Shown in pieces: positions 34,721 to 46,959 of a DNA stretch of 64,000 nucleotides. Source of the DNA: Rhizophagus clarus (taxonomy: Eukaryota; Glomeromycota; Glomeromycetes; Glomerales; Glomeraceae); assembly GCA_015698045.1 (NCBI GenBank), contig BLAL01000044.1, positions 1,208,501-1,272,500 of the forward strand, in the 5' to 3' direction. Under the pieces are notes generated by a model. The model was not told the DNA's origin. It did not search any database and was given only the letters and a program-made list of their open reading frames with translations. A program made the position numbers and the translations under genes. Every line of letters starts with the position of its first letter. The stretch's first letter is position 1.

Positions 34721-35115
34721 CCGATTTTTTGGTACAAATTGGCAATACTGTTCATAAACAATTCGCGCCATAAAATTGGTAACAAAAAACTACAAATCAG
34801 ACAAATATATCTAAAAATCAGACAAAAATCAGACTGCTGATTTTTGGAGATTTTTTTTATTCGATCTGTATAATATTCATTTTTATTTTTTTTTTAGATC
34901 CAGACTAGCAGTAATCTGTTACTTTGCATCAGGATTGATGAGTCTAGATTTTCATTTTTATTTCTTTCTATTTCTTATTCTACCATTAATTTTATTTTTA
35001 TTTTGTTTTTTATTTTCATTTTTATTTCTATTTTATTTCCTTGTTCTTCCTTCTACTTTGTTTGTTAATTTTCTTCTATTTTGTTTACTCTCTTTCCTTC
35101 TATTATGATCATCAC

Positions 35116-35417
35116 AGGACCCCAAACTATATATAAATAGGTCAGGGGTTGAATTTGCTTATTAATCATATGTATAAAATTTTAAAAAAGTTACTTATTT
35201 CAGAGGTATTTTTAAAAATTTCTTATTCTACATACCCTGTATTTAAAAAATCTATTGATTGGATTTTAATGAAATTTATATCATTAGATTCATCTTAATG
35301 AGACGAAACTAATGGTATAAATTTTATTTTGATAGTATTAATATTGACCAAGATATCCTAAATTGAACATTTTACTATACATCATATCTGACCTAAATAA
35401 GAGATGTTTGGGGTCCT
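35116..35417. mobile_element. MITE with AGGACCCCAAAC ends (302 bp)
   Basis: Left end AGGACCCCAAACTATATATA and reverse-complemented right end AGGACCCCAAACATCTCTTA. Exact 8-bp duplication ATCATCAC at 35108-35115 and 35418-35425. An internal inverted repeat (AAATTTATATCATTAG and CTAATGGTATAAATTTT) makes a second hairpin. The ends resemble the 296-bp MITEs at 29465 and 30394, so it is probably a distant relative. Confidence 0.85.
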
Positions 35418-35740
35418 ATCATCACTTTTTACTATTACAAAATTATTGCTAAACTTACTATATGGAAAAAATTAATTTTTATAACTATAAAACATTAAAG
35501 AAAATATCAGATACTTCAAATAAAAATATGTTTAATATCCTTTACTCTTATCTTCTTTAATAAGAATATCTAGCAATACTTTTTAAGTGACCAAGCGGTA
35601 TAGTGATTCTCAAGACATTAGTCTTTATAACAAAAAAAGTGATGAAAATAGTTTCACCTCTACCTAAATAATCTACTTTAAAATAGTTATTTATGGCAAT
35701 TATAGAATTACATCCAACTCTCAGATATTTTCTTTAATTA

Positions 35741-37617
35741 CCGTATTTTTCCAAAATTAAACCCCACCCAAAATTAAGCCCCTCCTACTTTGAACGATTT
35801 CATGCATAAACTGAAAATAAGCACTCCCCAAAAATAAACATCCATGAAAATTATTATTTATTATATTTATTACCAATTACAAATTACAATTATAATACTA
35901 AATACAGATAAAAGAAAATTCCTATTTAATTACTTTCATTACCATCTAAATCAAAATTTTCCATTTCTTCATTTTTATTTTCATTTTCATTTTGAATTTC
36001 ATCAATGATTTTATCAATTTCTTCATAAATAGCATCATCTTCTGTTCCATCTAAAGCATTTGATATACCACATTTTTTAAAAGAACGAATAATAATCTCA
36101 TTAGAAATGCTTTCTCATGAATGCTTAACCCAACTATATACTTCACTTATTTTTGCACATTTAAGATTTCCTGTAGCAATATATCTAGCACCACCATTGG
36201 TCATCCATGAATGCCACCCTCTGCGAAGATGATCTTTAAAAGGTTTGTTAATGGCAACATCAAGTGGTTGACAGATGCTTGTCAGATCACCTGGAATCAC
36301 TGCTAAATTAACATGATTATCATTAAATTTTTGCTTAACTGATTTTTCCAAATGTCCCCTAAATGAATCAAAAACCATCATAGCCAGAAATCTAGATTGA
36401 TTATTTAACCTCCTTATATGGTTAAGATAATCAATATAATGTTTCATCAGGTTAGCACTCATCCAGCCATTTTCCTGAAACCACACAATTACACCAGAAG
36501 GAGCTTTTTCTCTACGTGGCATTTACTTTCTCTTAAAAATGCAGATTAGTGGTAACTTTGTTCCATCTGTAATAAAGAAAATTAAAAACAATTTTTTATT
36601 TTGAAATGTAAAAAACTATTAAATTATAAAACTTTTTACCTGCTGCACATATTAAAACAACAGTGAACCAATTTTTTTCATTACCAGTTCCACGAATATA
36701 AACTGTTTTTTCACCTTTTGGATTAATAGTAATATTTCCAGCCATATCAAACCAAACTGGCATTTCATCCATATTGAAAATATTACAAGGTTCAATAGAA
36801 TTTTTTACTCTAAGTCGAATGACAAATCTATGAAAATTTTTCACTAATTCCATTGTTTGTTCAGGAAGCTTTTGGAAAATTATTATACATCGTCATAAAG
36901 CTAAATTGTGTCTTTTCATGAATACAGTTAACTAGCAAAATGTTGCCATAAAGTTTTTTGCTGAATCTCCATATAGAGCTACCATATTTTCCTTTTTTAA
37001 AATTTCAATCATTTGAAGTCGTATAGTTACAAAAGTTATAGCTAATGCCTTATTTCTTTGTTCTATAACCCAATTGTATAGCTTCTTCTCAGCTTCAGGA
37101 TAGAAAGCTTTTCAACCAGAACCTATCCGTTTACTTGTATTTTTTGTTTCATTTGTCTAATTTTTACTTTCTTTAATCCAATGCCCAACCATAGTACTGT
37201 CAAGCTCAAAATGTCTTGCTGCTTGGTTCCTTCCATACTGAAAAGCATAAGTAATAACAATTTTTTTTGTTCGATAGAATAAGAGGCATGTTGACGTTTA
37301 ACAGCTTTTGGCATAGTGTAAAAATATGTGAAACAGTTTAAAACAAGTTTTTCAGAAGTTATAAAGGTTGCGCAAATTTTATAAAGATTATAAAATGTTA
37401 TGAATAAAGTATCGTATGATCTCCTTAATTAAAGTTGTGCAAAATGCACATCAATTTTCGTATCAGATGATTTTGTGAGACATCAACATTTTAATAAATT
37501 TACAAAAAGATTTTTTAACGAATTTTAAAGACTTTTTTAAAAGTGTCAAAATTAAGCCCCCCAAACTTTTCGTTCAAAATCTTTGCAAAAAGGGGGTTTA
37601 ATTTTGGAAAAATATGG
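35741..37617 (-). mobile_element. Second pogo-type DNA transposon (1.9 kb)
   Basis: Left end CCGTATTTTTCCAAAATTAA and reverse-complemented right end CCATATTTTTCCAAAATTAA, each followed by ACCCC, with a second inner AAAATTAAGCCCC motif. TA flanks both sides (35739-35740 and 37618-37619). Encodes a nearly complete but broken transposase on the minus strand. Confidence 0.85.
35926..37314 (-). pseudogene. pogo-type transposase (CENP-B HTH/DDE), broken by a few stops
   Basis: Starts at 37314 with MPKAVKRQHASYSIEQKK, the CENP-B-like N-terminus. It continues, with frame changes, through a Tc5-type DNA-binding part to the DDE domain: first Asp in CNIFNMDEMPVWFDM (frame 36853-36596) and second Asp in MMVFDSFRGHL. 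The third acidic position is in SICQPLDVAINKPFKDHL (frame 36522-36115). An intron probably joins the two DDE parts (donor near 36642, acceptor near 36570). After a stop near 36115 the frame continues to an acidic C-terminus (NENENKNEEMENFDLDGNES, stop 35926). Stops and frameshifts in the N-terminal half make it inactive as read. It is better preserved than the copy at 10107-12363 and belongs to a different subfamily. Confidence 0.8.
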
Positions 37618-37619
37618 TA

Positions 37620-40600
37620 TCTAATTAAAGCTTTAAAGTATTTTTCTTCGGATAAAAGTTTTTGATTGTAGCCTACTTTAAAAAATATTAAAATGTAGAA
37701 TTTTATCATCAAATAAAATTTAATTTTAACCATAATAATGTAGATTAGTATTGATGTGCTTCTCCTCTTTTCTCTTCAAACAAAATTAAGAAGCTTACAA
37801 AGAATTCTAACAAGCAGAATTCTAATTTCTTCAAAACTTACTCAACTAACTTTAAATCTACCAAGGATCAAGCAAAGACTTCAAAAAAGTTAAAAGACAA
37901 GAAAAATAAAAAGTTTTTATACAACAAGTCTAATGATAAAATAGATATCGTTAAACTGTTATTAGTTTTAATTTCTTTAAAATTGTTTTTATTTTAGTTG
38001 TTTTAGCAATTTTATTTCTTTCTTTTTTTTTTAGTTTGTGTTTGAGTGATATTGCTAGGTAACTTACTTCTTATAGTAGTATAAATGTATAATTGTTTTA
38101 AAGTATTAAGGCTTCATGTAGTGTTCAGACCTGTTAGTTAACAGATTTGTCATTTTTTTTGTAAAACATTGTATTAAAACTTAATGTTATTAGAATCTAG
38201 GTTTGACTATCAAAAAATTTGTTAGACAAATTGATCAGGAATGATTATCAACCTTTTATTACTTATTATGCTATCCAATATCTATCTATAAATAACTGTT
38301 TATCTTAACAGATTAAAACAGGTTAAAATGGTTAGATCTGATAAGAAAATTAAACATTTATCAGCTGATCTGCAGAATGCATATTATAATTTTAATACTA
38401 ACTTATAGATTTTATATAATATGTATTATGTGGATTTTTTTATATGTTTAAACATGACATCAACCCACATTAATATTCTTTTAATGAGCAATCCCATTTT
38501 ACTAGTTAGCAATTTGGGTTGGAACACTAGCTCCATGATGGAAGTGATATGAGTTGTATTTTGCAGGATCTCATTGCTCATCTTTGACTTTCAATGCAAA
38601 ATTTCATGATAACTGTTTTTTAGAAATTCTTTTGTTTTTCTTTTAGTTTGATCAGTAAATTCATTGCTCACTTAGACTAGTTCTTTGTATTGATTCAATC
38701 TTATCTTACTTAGTAATTCAATTATTGTTTTTTTTTGTTTAAATAAAAAAATTATTGAGATCTGATCTGTACTAATAATTAAAATATTTAATGTTATGCA
38801 TATGATGATCATTTTTTAAACTGAAAAGAAAAAAAATGTGAGAATATAAGATTCTAATTGGAATTGGAATGAAGGTTAAATCTGTTAGAATGGTAAAACA
38901 AATTTTTTATTAACAAAAATTATCCAAAAGTCCAAAAATAACTCTCATTTCTTATACAAAATATACAAAATAAAAGAAGATAAATCTTACAAATGATGTG
39001 AAGAAAAGAAACTCAATATCTTTGATAAAAAAAATAGATCATGAAATGAAGAGAATTTTTTTTCCCCCAGATAAACATTCATAAATTTGTATTGTTTTTA
39101 TGAGTTAACCAAAAAAGTTATCTAATTAAGTCAAAAAGTCAATTGAAGTAAAACAGCGTTTCTTACAATTTTAACATGGCAGATTAACGCGCTCCGGTTT
39201 TGTAAATTTGATTTGCCGAGAACACAAATTGAAATTGAAATTAGGGAGATTCATTTACCTTGTGATATATTATACCAACTTTGCTATTTATTGGATCGCT
39301 TCAATTAAAATTTGCTGTTTTGTTAAATTTACGAATAAATGAAAACAAAATTTTCTATTTATCACCTTACTTTCTTTGTCTCCGCGTATATTGTATATTA
39401 GCCTAATTAGTCTATACTGGATCAATTCCTTAAGTTATCTCTTTATAGGCAAAATGAGAAACTTTTAATTTTATCTTCAAATAAAAAAAAAGGTAAAGAA
39501 ATGAAGATATGAGTTTTTATTTATTACAATTTTTATTTGTTTTATAAACAATCTGCACAATAATCTAATGGCATTATTTAAAAAATGTTTTATCAATGTA
39601 GGCTCGGATCCAAGTAATGTTTAGAGGTATTAGTTTATCTATCTGGATTCAGTTCAAGGAAATTTTCGTTCTAGTTATGGCTGAAAAAGCAATGGAAATT
39701 CGTGAACTTAGAGGGAAAATTAAAAAGACTACAGTTGAAGGATTTTATGAAAGAGATATCAAGAAGGACAATACGTTAATACGTTAGTTTATCTAGTTGT
39801 GCATTCGAATTTTAAAATTCAGACTAATAGAAGGCATGTTGCCAAATTTTCCAAATACAAATATACGGATTGAGTTTTAATCTCTAACTTGGTCAATCGT
39901 ATTGCTACTCGTACGACCTAAAAATTAAATAAATATCGGAAAATCGCAATATTGATAAATTACTTTTTTTCACCATGTTTGTGTATTATTTGCTGCGTGA
40001 AGTTTATTCAAGAGTCTATAGTTCAGAAAGGTATATAAATTATATATACCTTAGACTTCCTTCAAATTTGCTCAAATTCTTAACTTTCAAAAAAGAAAAA
40101 AAAAATTGAGCAAGAATATTCTTCACAAGGAATTATAAAAGAAAATTAGCGTTGAATTCGGTAAGTATATTTCTTGTGTAGCAAGCCCCTTTCCTTTAGG
40201 CTGTCTTGCCTTTGTGAGATCATTCTTTTGATTCAGTGAAAGTGAAAGGGAATATCATGCACAAGAGTGATTCCCACTTTATTGCTTTTACAAGAGTTGC
40301 TCGTTCGTAGACCGCAAGAAACATACAACCTAGGGAAGTTTCTCTGTCGATACTAGAGGAGGAATTGATTATGTTCCTTCCTTACCATAAAGAGAATATA
40401 TTAAAAATACCCTGTTTAACTTACACTTCCATTAACAAGATTTCTATTTTTGTTTATCAGGACGATGATAAAGAGAATATACCGTTACCTTTGGAAAATA
40501 AGGTTTCTCACGAGAAAATTGCATGAAACGTAATTTAATTTTAAGTAAAGCTTTTGGTATAAAGAAGTTTGTTTTATTATAAACGAATTTTTCGCGTTAA

Positions 40601-42470
40601 AGCAGCAATACTTCTCACAAAGTAGTGGGTATTAAAGTAGAGGTCTTTGTAATTTGTTTAAGAAACGTATTAACGTTTTTAATTTTTTTAATTTTTTTTG
40701 CAGGAACACCGGCTTTAACGAATCAGACTTACTGTATGGAAGAATGTGTGCTAGGCGGGAATTTTGTTTGTTTATTTGTTTGAGATCCGATCAATCTGTA
40801 CATCGGTCACATCTCTAGATTGTGAGGTTCTTTCTGACTATTGTTATCCTTGAAGGCATTTTCATGCAACAACTAACGCGATTTCTTATTAGGTAAAATG
40901 GATTTTTCATTACTCTTCATAACCTGATCCTTATATGTTTCTTTTCAACTAGTGAAAGAGGTGGGAGTAAACAACTAATGAATTTGTAAGTAAATATGCT
41001 GTATACATTTAATAATTACTGTGCTAGAATTTTTAGATTATGGAGTCATTAGGAAGGGGACATAAGTTTTATCTCCAATGGGTTTAACATGCATTCAAAT
41101 TAAACAAATTCATTTGTCTTTGTTAAAGCGTAAGGTTCGATATTCTCAGTAATAAGTTCAACGATTTGACTGGAAGGCCATATTTAATCTTTGATCTTGG
41201 AGGTAATAATGTAAGTTTTCTTTTTTATAATAATGTAGTGAACTCTCAAACATTACTGCTTATTTCATTTGGGGTATTATTAGAGTATAAGGTAAAACAA
41301 CTATATCAATATGTGATTGTTAGTATTTAACAAACTATTTACACATCTGATCAAAAAAAATATATATACAGAATACTTGGAAAAAGAAGGTTACATAATC
41401 ATCAAACAAAAAAAAAGGAAGAAATGCAACATTTCCTAAATTATCCCTGACAAAGTATTATGACAATCAAGAGAAAATTAACAAGCACCTTAAGAGCAGC
41501 TATTGGATTTAGATAATAGCGTTAAAATTACATCCCCAGTATCAAAAACAACACTCAGATGGTCATATGATTCGCATCCCTAATCGACTGGTAATAACAA
41601 GCGGTAATATTTTTAAACTAAAATAGGGGAGAACATATCAATTCAGATCACTTTATTCTTTACGATTTTATTCGTTAATTTGATTTATATAATAATACGC
41701 ATATATGGAACAAAGTAATTAGGAATTTACTAGATGTACATTGCCATTAGTTTTCTTGGGTATAAGACTCTTCACAATGAACATTACCAATTATCCTTAT
41801 CACAGACTTCTTATTACCGTCGACAATATCACCATCAGCATATTTCTTTGATAACAAGATGTACTAAGAAAGAATCTTTTCTTCTCACAGTGTATATATT
41901 AAGAAAACGAATGATTCCGTCCCTTTCCCTTGTTATTATTTTTATTATACAATAAAGTTTCGTCGCTACTATATTTCTATAACATGTAATCGGTTAAATT
42001 ATTATCCCTATGATAGCGTTTGTGAACAAAAATGAACAGATCATAGTGTATTTTTTTCTTGCCATATCCCTTGGCAGTTTACTAACATCATGATAATACA
42101 GTATATCCGTAGTAACTATACTATTTTATGACATTTTTTTCATATCTCAATGTTTTCTTTGAGGGTAAAAAAAAAAAAAAATAATGAAATATGACATAAT
42201 TTTCTAAGAATTTCATTTGTTCGATTGTGTAATAATAATTCACAATAATCATAATTTGTCTTGATTGTGATAAAAAATTTTTTATAAAAATCTTTTATTC
42301 AAACTAATTTTTTTTTACTTTTTCATATAATTGTAAAAAAATATGTAATGTGAACATTTGTGAGCATATTTTACGCAAATTCAATGTATAACCTATGTCA
42401 ATATTAAAGTAGAAGATATATACCTTACTTTATAACAATAATGGGAAATATTCTGAATACAAAGGTGTCT
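37620..42470. other. 4.8-kb region without a recognisable gene
   Basis: No convincing gene. Three weak signals deserve mention. A 36-codon frame at about 39678-39788 begins MAEKAMEIRELRGKIKKTTV. A consensus donor G|GTAAGTAT lies near 40161. An acceptor with a long T-run (TTTTTTGCAG) ends at about 40703, before a short frame TPALTNQTYCMEECVLGGNF. The donor and acceptor could belong to a spliced non-coding transcript or a gene remnant. An A-run lies near 42168. Confidence 0.35.
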
Positions 42471-42546
42471 TCCTGGAAAAGGGAATCAGTTATGTATTGC
42501 ATTGGATCAGAGGTTCTCCAGAAAGCCTATCCGCGGAGGCCCTACC

Positions 42547-42962
42547 TGGATATATTTTTATATCATTATCATTATTTATAAAACATACCAAAATGTAGGA
42601 ATTTCTAATATACCTTTTGGACAATATAGATCCAAAATATTCTGCTCTGATGCGCAATCTTCCATATTGCGTAATTTGTCCTGTAATTGCAATATAATCT
42701 TCTTCTGATTGGGAAGAATCTAATTGTGACCGGCTAAAGTTGTGTTCATAAGCACGATTGTAATAACTAATTAACAAATCTAAGAGACTATCTGATAATG
42801 ATATATTTGATTTCGTTGGTAGCAAAAATTCTCCAGGAAAATTTTCTGCTCCTGTTGCTCCACCAAAGGTTAATCTTTTTGATATATTTAAAAATGCTTG
42901 TAGTTCTTCACTTTCAAAAGATTTATCTTTGTTGTCGTCAATTTTATGGATCTCCTGAAAGG
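42547..42962 (-). pseudogene. Isolated conserved exon of a Glomeromycotina-type hypothetical protein
   Basis: The minus strand is open from 42993 to 42490. The protein-like part begins after an acceptor-like CTGATTCCCTTTCAG and includes IHKIDDNKDKSFESEELQAF, an FPGEFLLPTKSNISLSDSLL stretch and QYGRLRIRAEYFGSILSKRY, ending at YPG where a donor (CCAG|GTAGGG) follows. The QYGRLRI...FGS...YILV.F pattern resembles a family I associate with expanded hypothetical proteins of Rhizophagus, often followed by a QYFFEH segment that is absent here. Its flanks resemble each other: TGATTCCCTTT(T)CCAGGA-type acceptors occur on both sides. It is probably one exon of a decayed gene, but an intact gene with unseen exons cannot be excluded. 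Confidence 0.4.
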
Positions 42963-42993
42963 GAATCAGTTGTGCCTTGATAAAAAATGTCAT

Positions 42994-45756
42994 TCAGCAT
43001 AATGGCAAATTAATTTGATTATGTGATAATAGATTTTAACGAAGGTATTCATTTGTTTTTCTCTTTTTTAGCAATAGTTTTGGTACGTGTATCAATGTTT
43101 CAAAATAGCAGATATTCCTTGTATTTTACTGCTTTGCTATATACAAAGATGTATTACATCAAGATGAGAATTTTGTTTTTCTAATGGAATTGAAATTTAG
43201 ATGTGTTAACTGTTAATAAAAATCAAGAAACTAAATACTGTTAAAAAATTTGCTCATACGTATTTTTCCGTTTCCATTGTTATATTCTTTAAAGTGTTAA
43301 AATAATGATTGGAAAGAAAGAAAAAAAAATATTAATTAATTAAGTTTTTTAACATATTTTAAACTTCCAATTCCCTAACTTCACAAAGTTCAAGTTTGAA
43401 TCGTACCTAATAAGTAATTAAAGAAAAAAAATTTTCTTTTTTTGTTTTCGTCTTTATCTTTTTTTTTTCTTGATTAAACATAGGTATGTCACGTATTATA
43501 AGTTGCATTTCAATAAGTATTTATTTTTCATTCATTCACATATTTCAATTAACCATCGAATTTATTAATAATTCTAAAATTGTATAAAGAGTATATGGGC
43601 AATGTCAGAAAAGTTGAAAAAATTTCTTTTTGTAAATATATTAAATAAAATAAAATTTCCGCAAATGCATCGTAAAAATGATCAGTAGCTCATCGCAATT
43701 ATTACGTTAGGTATAAATAGCATTTTATCATTTTGACGAGTTATTTTTTGACATTCAGTAAATATCTTTAAGATTCCTGTGAGAGGGAAAATATTGTTAA
43801 ACATAATTTCGATTATGATATTGACAAATTCTTCATAATAATAAACCTTTTACGTGATAATTCTAATGAATAATTTCTATGGGTAAGAATCATGCCGATA
43901 ATTAAATTTGATTAAGATAATTTACGAGCGAGACTCATTATTTTTGAACATCTGAACAAAAATTATTTATAAGATATGAATTTGCAAGGAGGGTGCTACT
44001 ACTGTGCTGCTCAATAATAATAGGATTGGTAACGAATCTACTACGAAAAATGCACGGCCAATAGATTTAGTCATGTGATATTTTCAATTTCAATTAATCT
44101 CTTGGCCAATGAAATTTTAATCACCGTTTGACGAAAGATGATATTAATATTTTATCCTAAATTTATAAAAAGAATAGAGTTTTATTTACCATGTGGCTGA
44201 TAATTCATAATTATCAAAAAATATAGTCATAATTAGAGTTTCATTATATTGTTGAATTTTGATTTTGTGCTATCATAGTCTTGCGTCTCAATAAATATCA
44301 TTGTAAATGATTTTTATTTTCTAACTTCATAATAAATAATAAGATCGTAAACGCGTAAACGCCATAAATAATTTTTAATAATAAACATTGTTTTCCATCT
44401 AAATATTTACTTTTATAAATAAATAATCTGTTTAATAACGAAAGAATATTCTGTAACTAAAAAGTACGGGGGATCCAAATTTCAGAAATGTTTAGGTTTC
44501 AGCATAAAACGTCAGAAAATTTGAAATCAAAAAAACAGGAAAACTCAAAAACTTGTGACAGGAATCTAGACATAATGCTAATATACACACACAAGGGTTC
44601 ACAGGATCATGTTAAATATAATCTGTGAAACATAATAATTTCTTAAGATTCCAGCTTGGGGTATAATGGACATAATATTGACAAAGTGTTAAGTGTACAT
44701 ATTATTTAGCTTTAATTACCCCTTAAATTAAACTATGGGAACAATAACTTATTTTAGTTTAATAACTTCGGGTGTAATTTATACAATATTAACAATATTT
44801 CGGCCACCACGGAAAAAGGAAATTTTGGATGTTCATCGTTATACGATAATATTAAGCATTTTCACAAACACTCCTTTATTTTTGACGTTATGACGTTAGA
44901 ATTCTTTTTGAATTATCCAAAAATATCCGCACGGGATCAAAAATACCGATTAAACGCATGAAAGACCGTTTTGATTGGCCGGTTATTGAAAATTGAAAGG
45001 TCACAAGAATTCGGATTATTTTTTTTTTGACATTTTTGGATATAATTAATAAACATATCCTTTTTTTTAATACTTGAGTGCTCCTTGTTTTACTAATATT
45101 TTTTTTTTTTTTGTGTTAAAAAATTAAATTAATTTATGAAGAGTTTTACACAATTGAAACAAGGAATTGAATTTATTGTTCATCGATAATATTAAAGTAT
45201 TTACGGAAAAATATTTATTTTTTTCAAAGTTAATATTTTTCTTTATTTTACCGTAAATAAAGTTCTTTGCTTAAATCAGACAATAAAAGTCTATCTTACC
45301 TTTCTTTTAGAAATTTCTTAAATTTCTTTTACTTGTTAAGGACCAATAATAATCCGAGAAGAGTTCAATATTATTCCAATTTGTTTAAGTGAGATCCATG
45401 TGTAATTTATATTATTAATTTGATTCGTACTCATTTTAAAGACAGAATTATGTAAATATTATTGTGCAAATTTTTTGTTTGTTTTAATGCAGATTTTTAT
45501 GTATTAATTTCTTTTGTACATTTTTTTACTAATAATAGATTAAATTTTTAAATATATATGGGACGCGAATTGAGAGGGAATTTTTAAAATTAAAAGAAAT
45601 TCATCATTCAATTCGTACAAGCAAAAAGTATCATTTTTTCATTTTTTTTTTTAAAAATAAAAAAAGAATAAAAATAAAAAATATACATATCATCTTTTAA
45701 ATATTTTTAACACTTTCTCCTCCTAATTGAAAAAAAAAATAAATAAATTAGAAAAG
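42994..45756. other. Intergenic region upstream of the five-repeat protein
   Basis: No frame or RNA gene of note. The last 120 bp before the next start are rich in A-runs and T-runs (45630-45720), with CTTTCTCCTCC at 45712-45722, which could be the core promoter region. No clear TATA box. Confidence 0.35.
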
Positions 45757-46731
45757 ATGGCAGGATATTGGGCATTATTAGTTGATGGTAAAGTAGGCGC
45801 AGAGAGAACAAGAGGCTCCACTACAACCTCTTCTACTAATAAGATTGCGAATCGTCAATCACTCACAAAAACATTATCTTTATCAATCAAATCTACTAAA
45901 AGCTCAATAAGAAATTCTTATCATTCTTATACAAAAAGGTTTAATGATAAAGTAGCAGTTTCATATCAAATTAATGAAAAAACATATTATTATTCTCATA
46001 ATACAAATGATCATACGTGGTATGTTCAAGAATTATTAAAAGGAGGAAAATTTGGTAAAGAACTTTCAAGTGGTACATTAGAAAATCCATATCATATTTT
46101 ATTCACATTTACAATTTATAATAAATGTTATTTATATGCGCAAAATTTAAATTCAAATTATTGGTATATTCAAGAATTATTAGAAGGTGGTAAATTAGGC
46201 AATGAAACTTCAAGTGGGACATGGAAATCAACTTATCATGTATCAATCCCATTTCGTACTATTGATGGTAGAATATATCATTATGGTCATAATACCCGAA
46301 CAAACCATTGGGCAATTCATGAATTAATGCCAGGAGGTAAAATGGGCAAAGAAACTTCTCGTGGTACATGTTCTCAACCTCATCATGTAGCTTTCGCTTT
46401 TAATATAGATAATAGAACTTTTTATTATGGTCATAATGTTGAACGTAGATATTGGTTTGTAAGAGAATTATTTGAAGGTGGTAAAATGGGTCCTGAAACT
46501 GCTCATGGTCATTCAAGGCAACCTTTTCATGTTGCTATTTCTTTTGAAGTTAATTCAAAATTATATTATTATACTCAAAATTTAGATAGTAAATTTTGGT
46601 ATATTCAAGAAATATTACCTGGTGGTCGTATGGGTAAAAAAACCATGAATGGTAATTGGATAAATGGTTACGATGTCTTATTTGTATCGGAAATTGAGGA
46701 GAAATCTTATATATTTGCAAAAAGTTATTGA
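45757..46731 (+). CDS. Five-repeat protein of unknown function (324 aa, single exon)
   Basis: The ATG at 45757 is chosen because the longer frame only extends to a TTG. The protein starts MAGYWALLVDGKVGAERTRG, followed by a Ser/Thr-rich linker to about residue 60. Then come five tandem repeats of about 48-50 residues, each with a core like YYYSHNTNDHTWYVQELLKG followed by GK(F/M)G(K/P)E(T/L)S.GT and ending in a hydrophobic F.F.I strand. The N-terminal YWALLVDGKVGAE resembles a partial sixth repeat. No signal peptide or membrane segment is visible. Repeats of this length with one conserved Trp and a Gly-Gly turn are compatible with a beta-propeller, possibly lectin-like, but I do not recognise the family. 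It lies 228 bp upstream of the RBR gene on the same strand. The frame is intact. Confidence 0.85.
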   Translation: MAGYWALLVDGKVGAERTRGSTTTSSTNKIANRQSLTKTLSLSIKSTKSSIRNSYHSYTKRFNDKVAVSYQINEKTYYYSHNTNDHTWYVQELLKGGKFGKELSSGTLENPYHILFTFTIYNKCYLYAQNLNSNYWYIQELLEGGKLGNETSSGTWKSTYHVSIPFRTIDGRIYHYGHNTRTNHWAIHELMPGGKMGKETSRGTCSQPHHVAFAFNIDNRTFYYGHNVERRYWFVRELFEGGKMGPETAHGHSRQPFHVAISFEVNSKLYYYTQNLDSKFWYIQEILPGGRMGKKTMNGNWINGYDVLFVSEIEEKSYIFAKSY

Positions 46732-46959
46732 AAATATATCCTAAATAATATATATCCGTAGATTTTCATTGTGCGCAGAATCCTTTTTAATAAATCGCTT
46801 ACACAATATACCATTGTTTTACAAACAAACCCAAATTTAATACAAAAATGTCTGCTGAATTTTTTTCTTTTTTTTGTTTTCAATTTCAATTTCTCTCTTG
46901 TAATCTCTTGTATAATTATTAACTTTTGTAAAATTTTTAAAAAATAAATCATATTTGTA

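Noticed and set aside
35593..35675. Possible tRNA (AAGCGGTATAGTGATTCTC resembles an A-box)
   Set aside because: No B-box at the expected distance and no acceptor stem.
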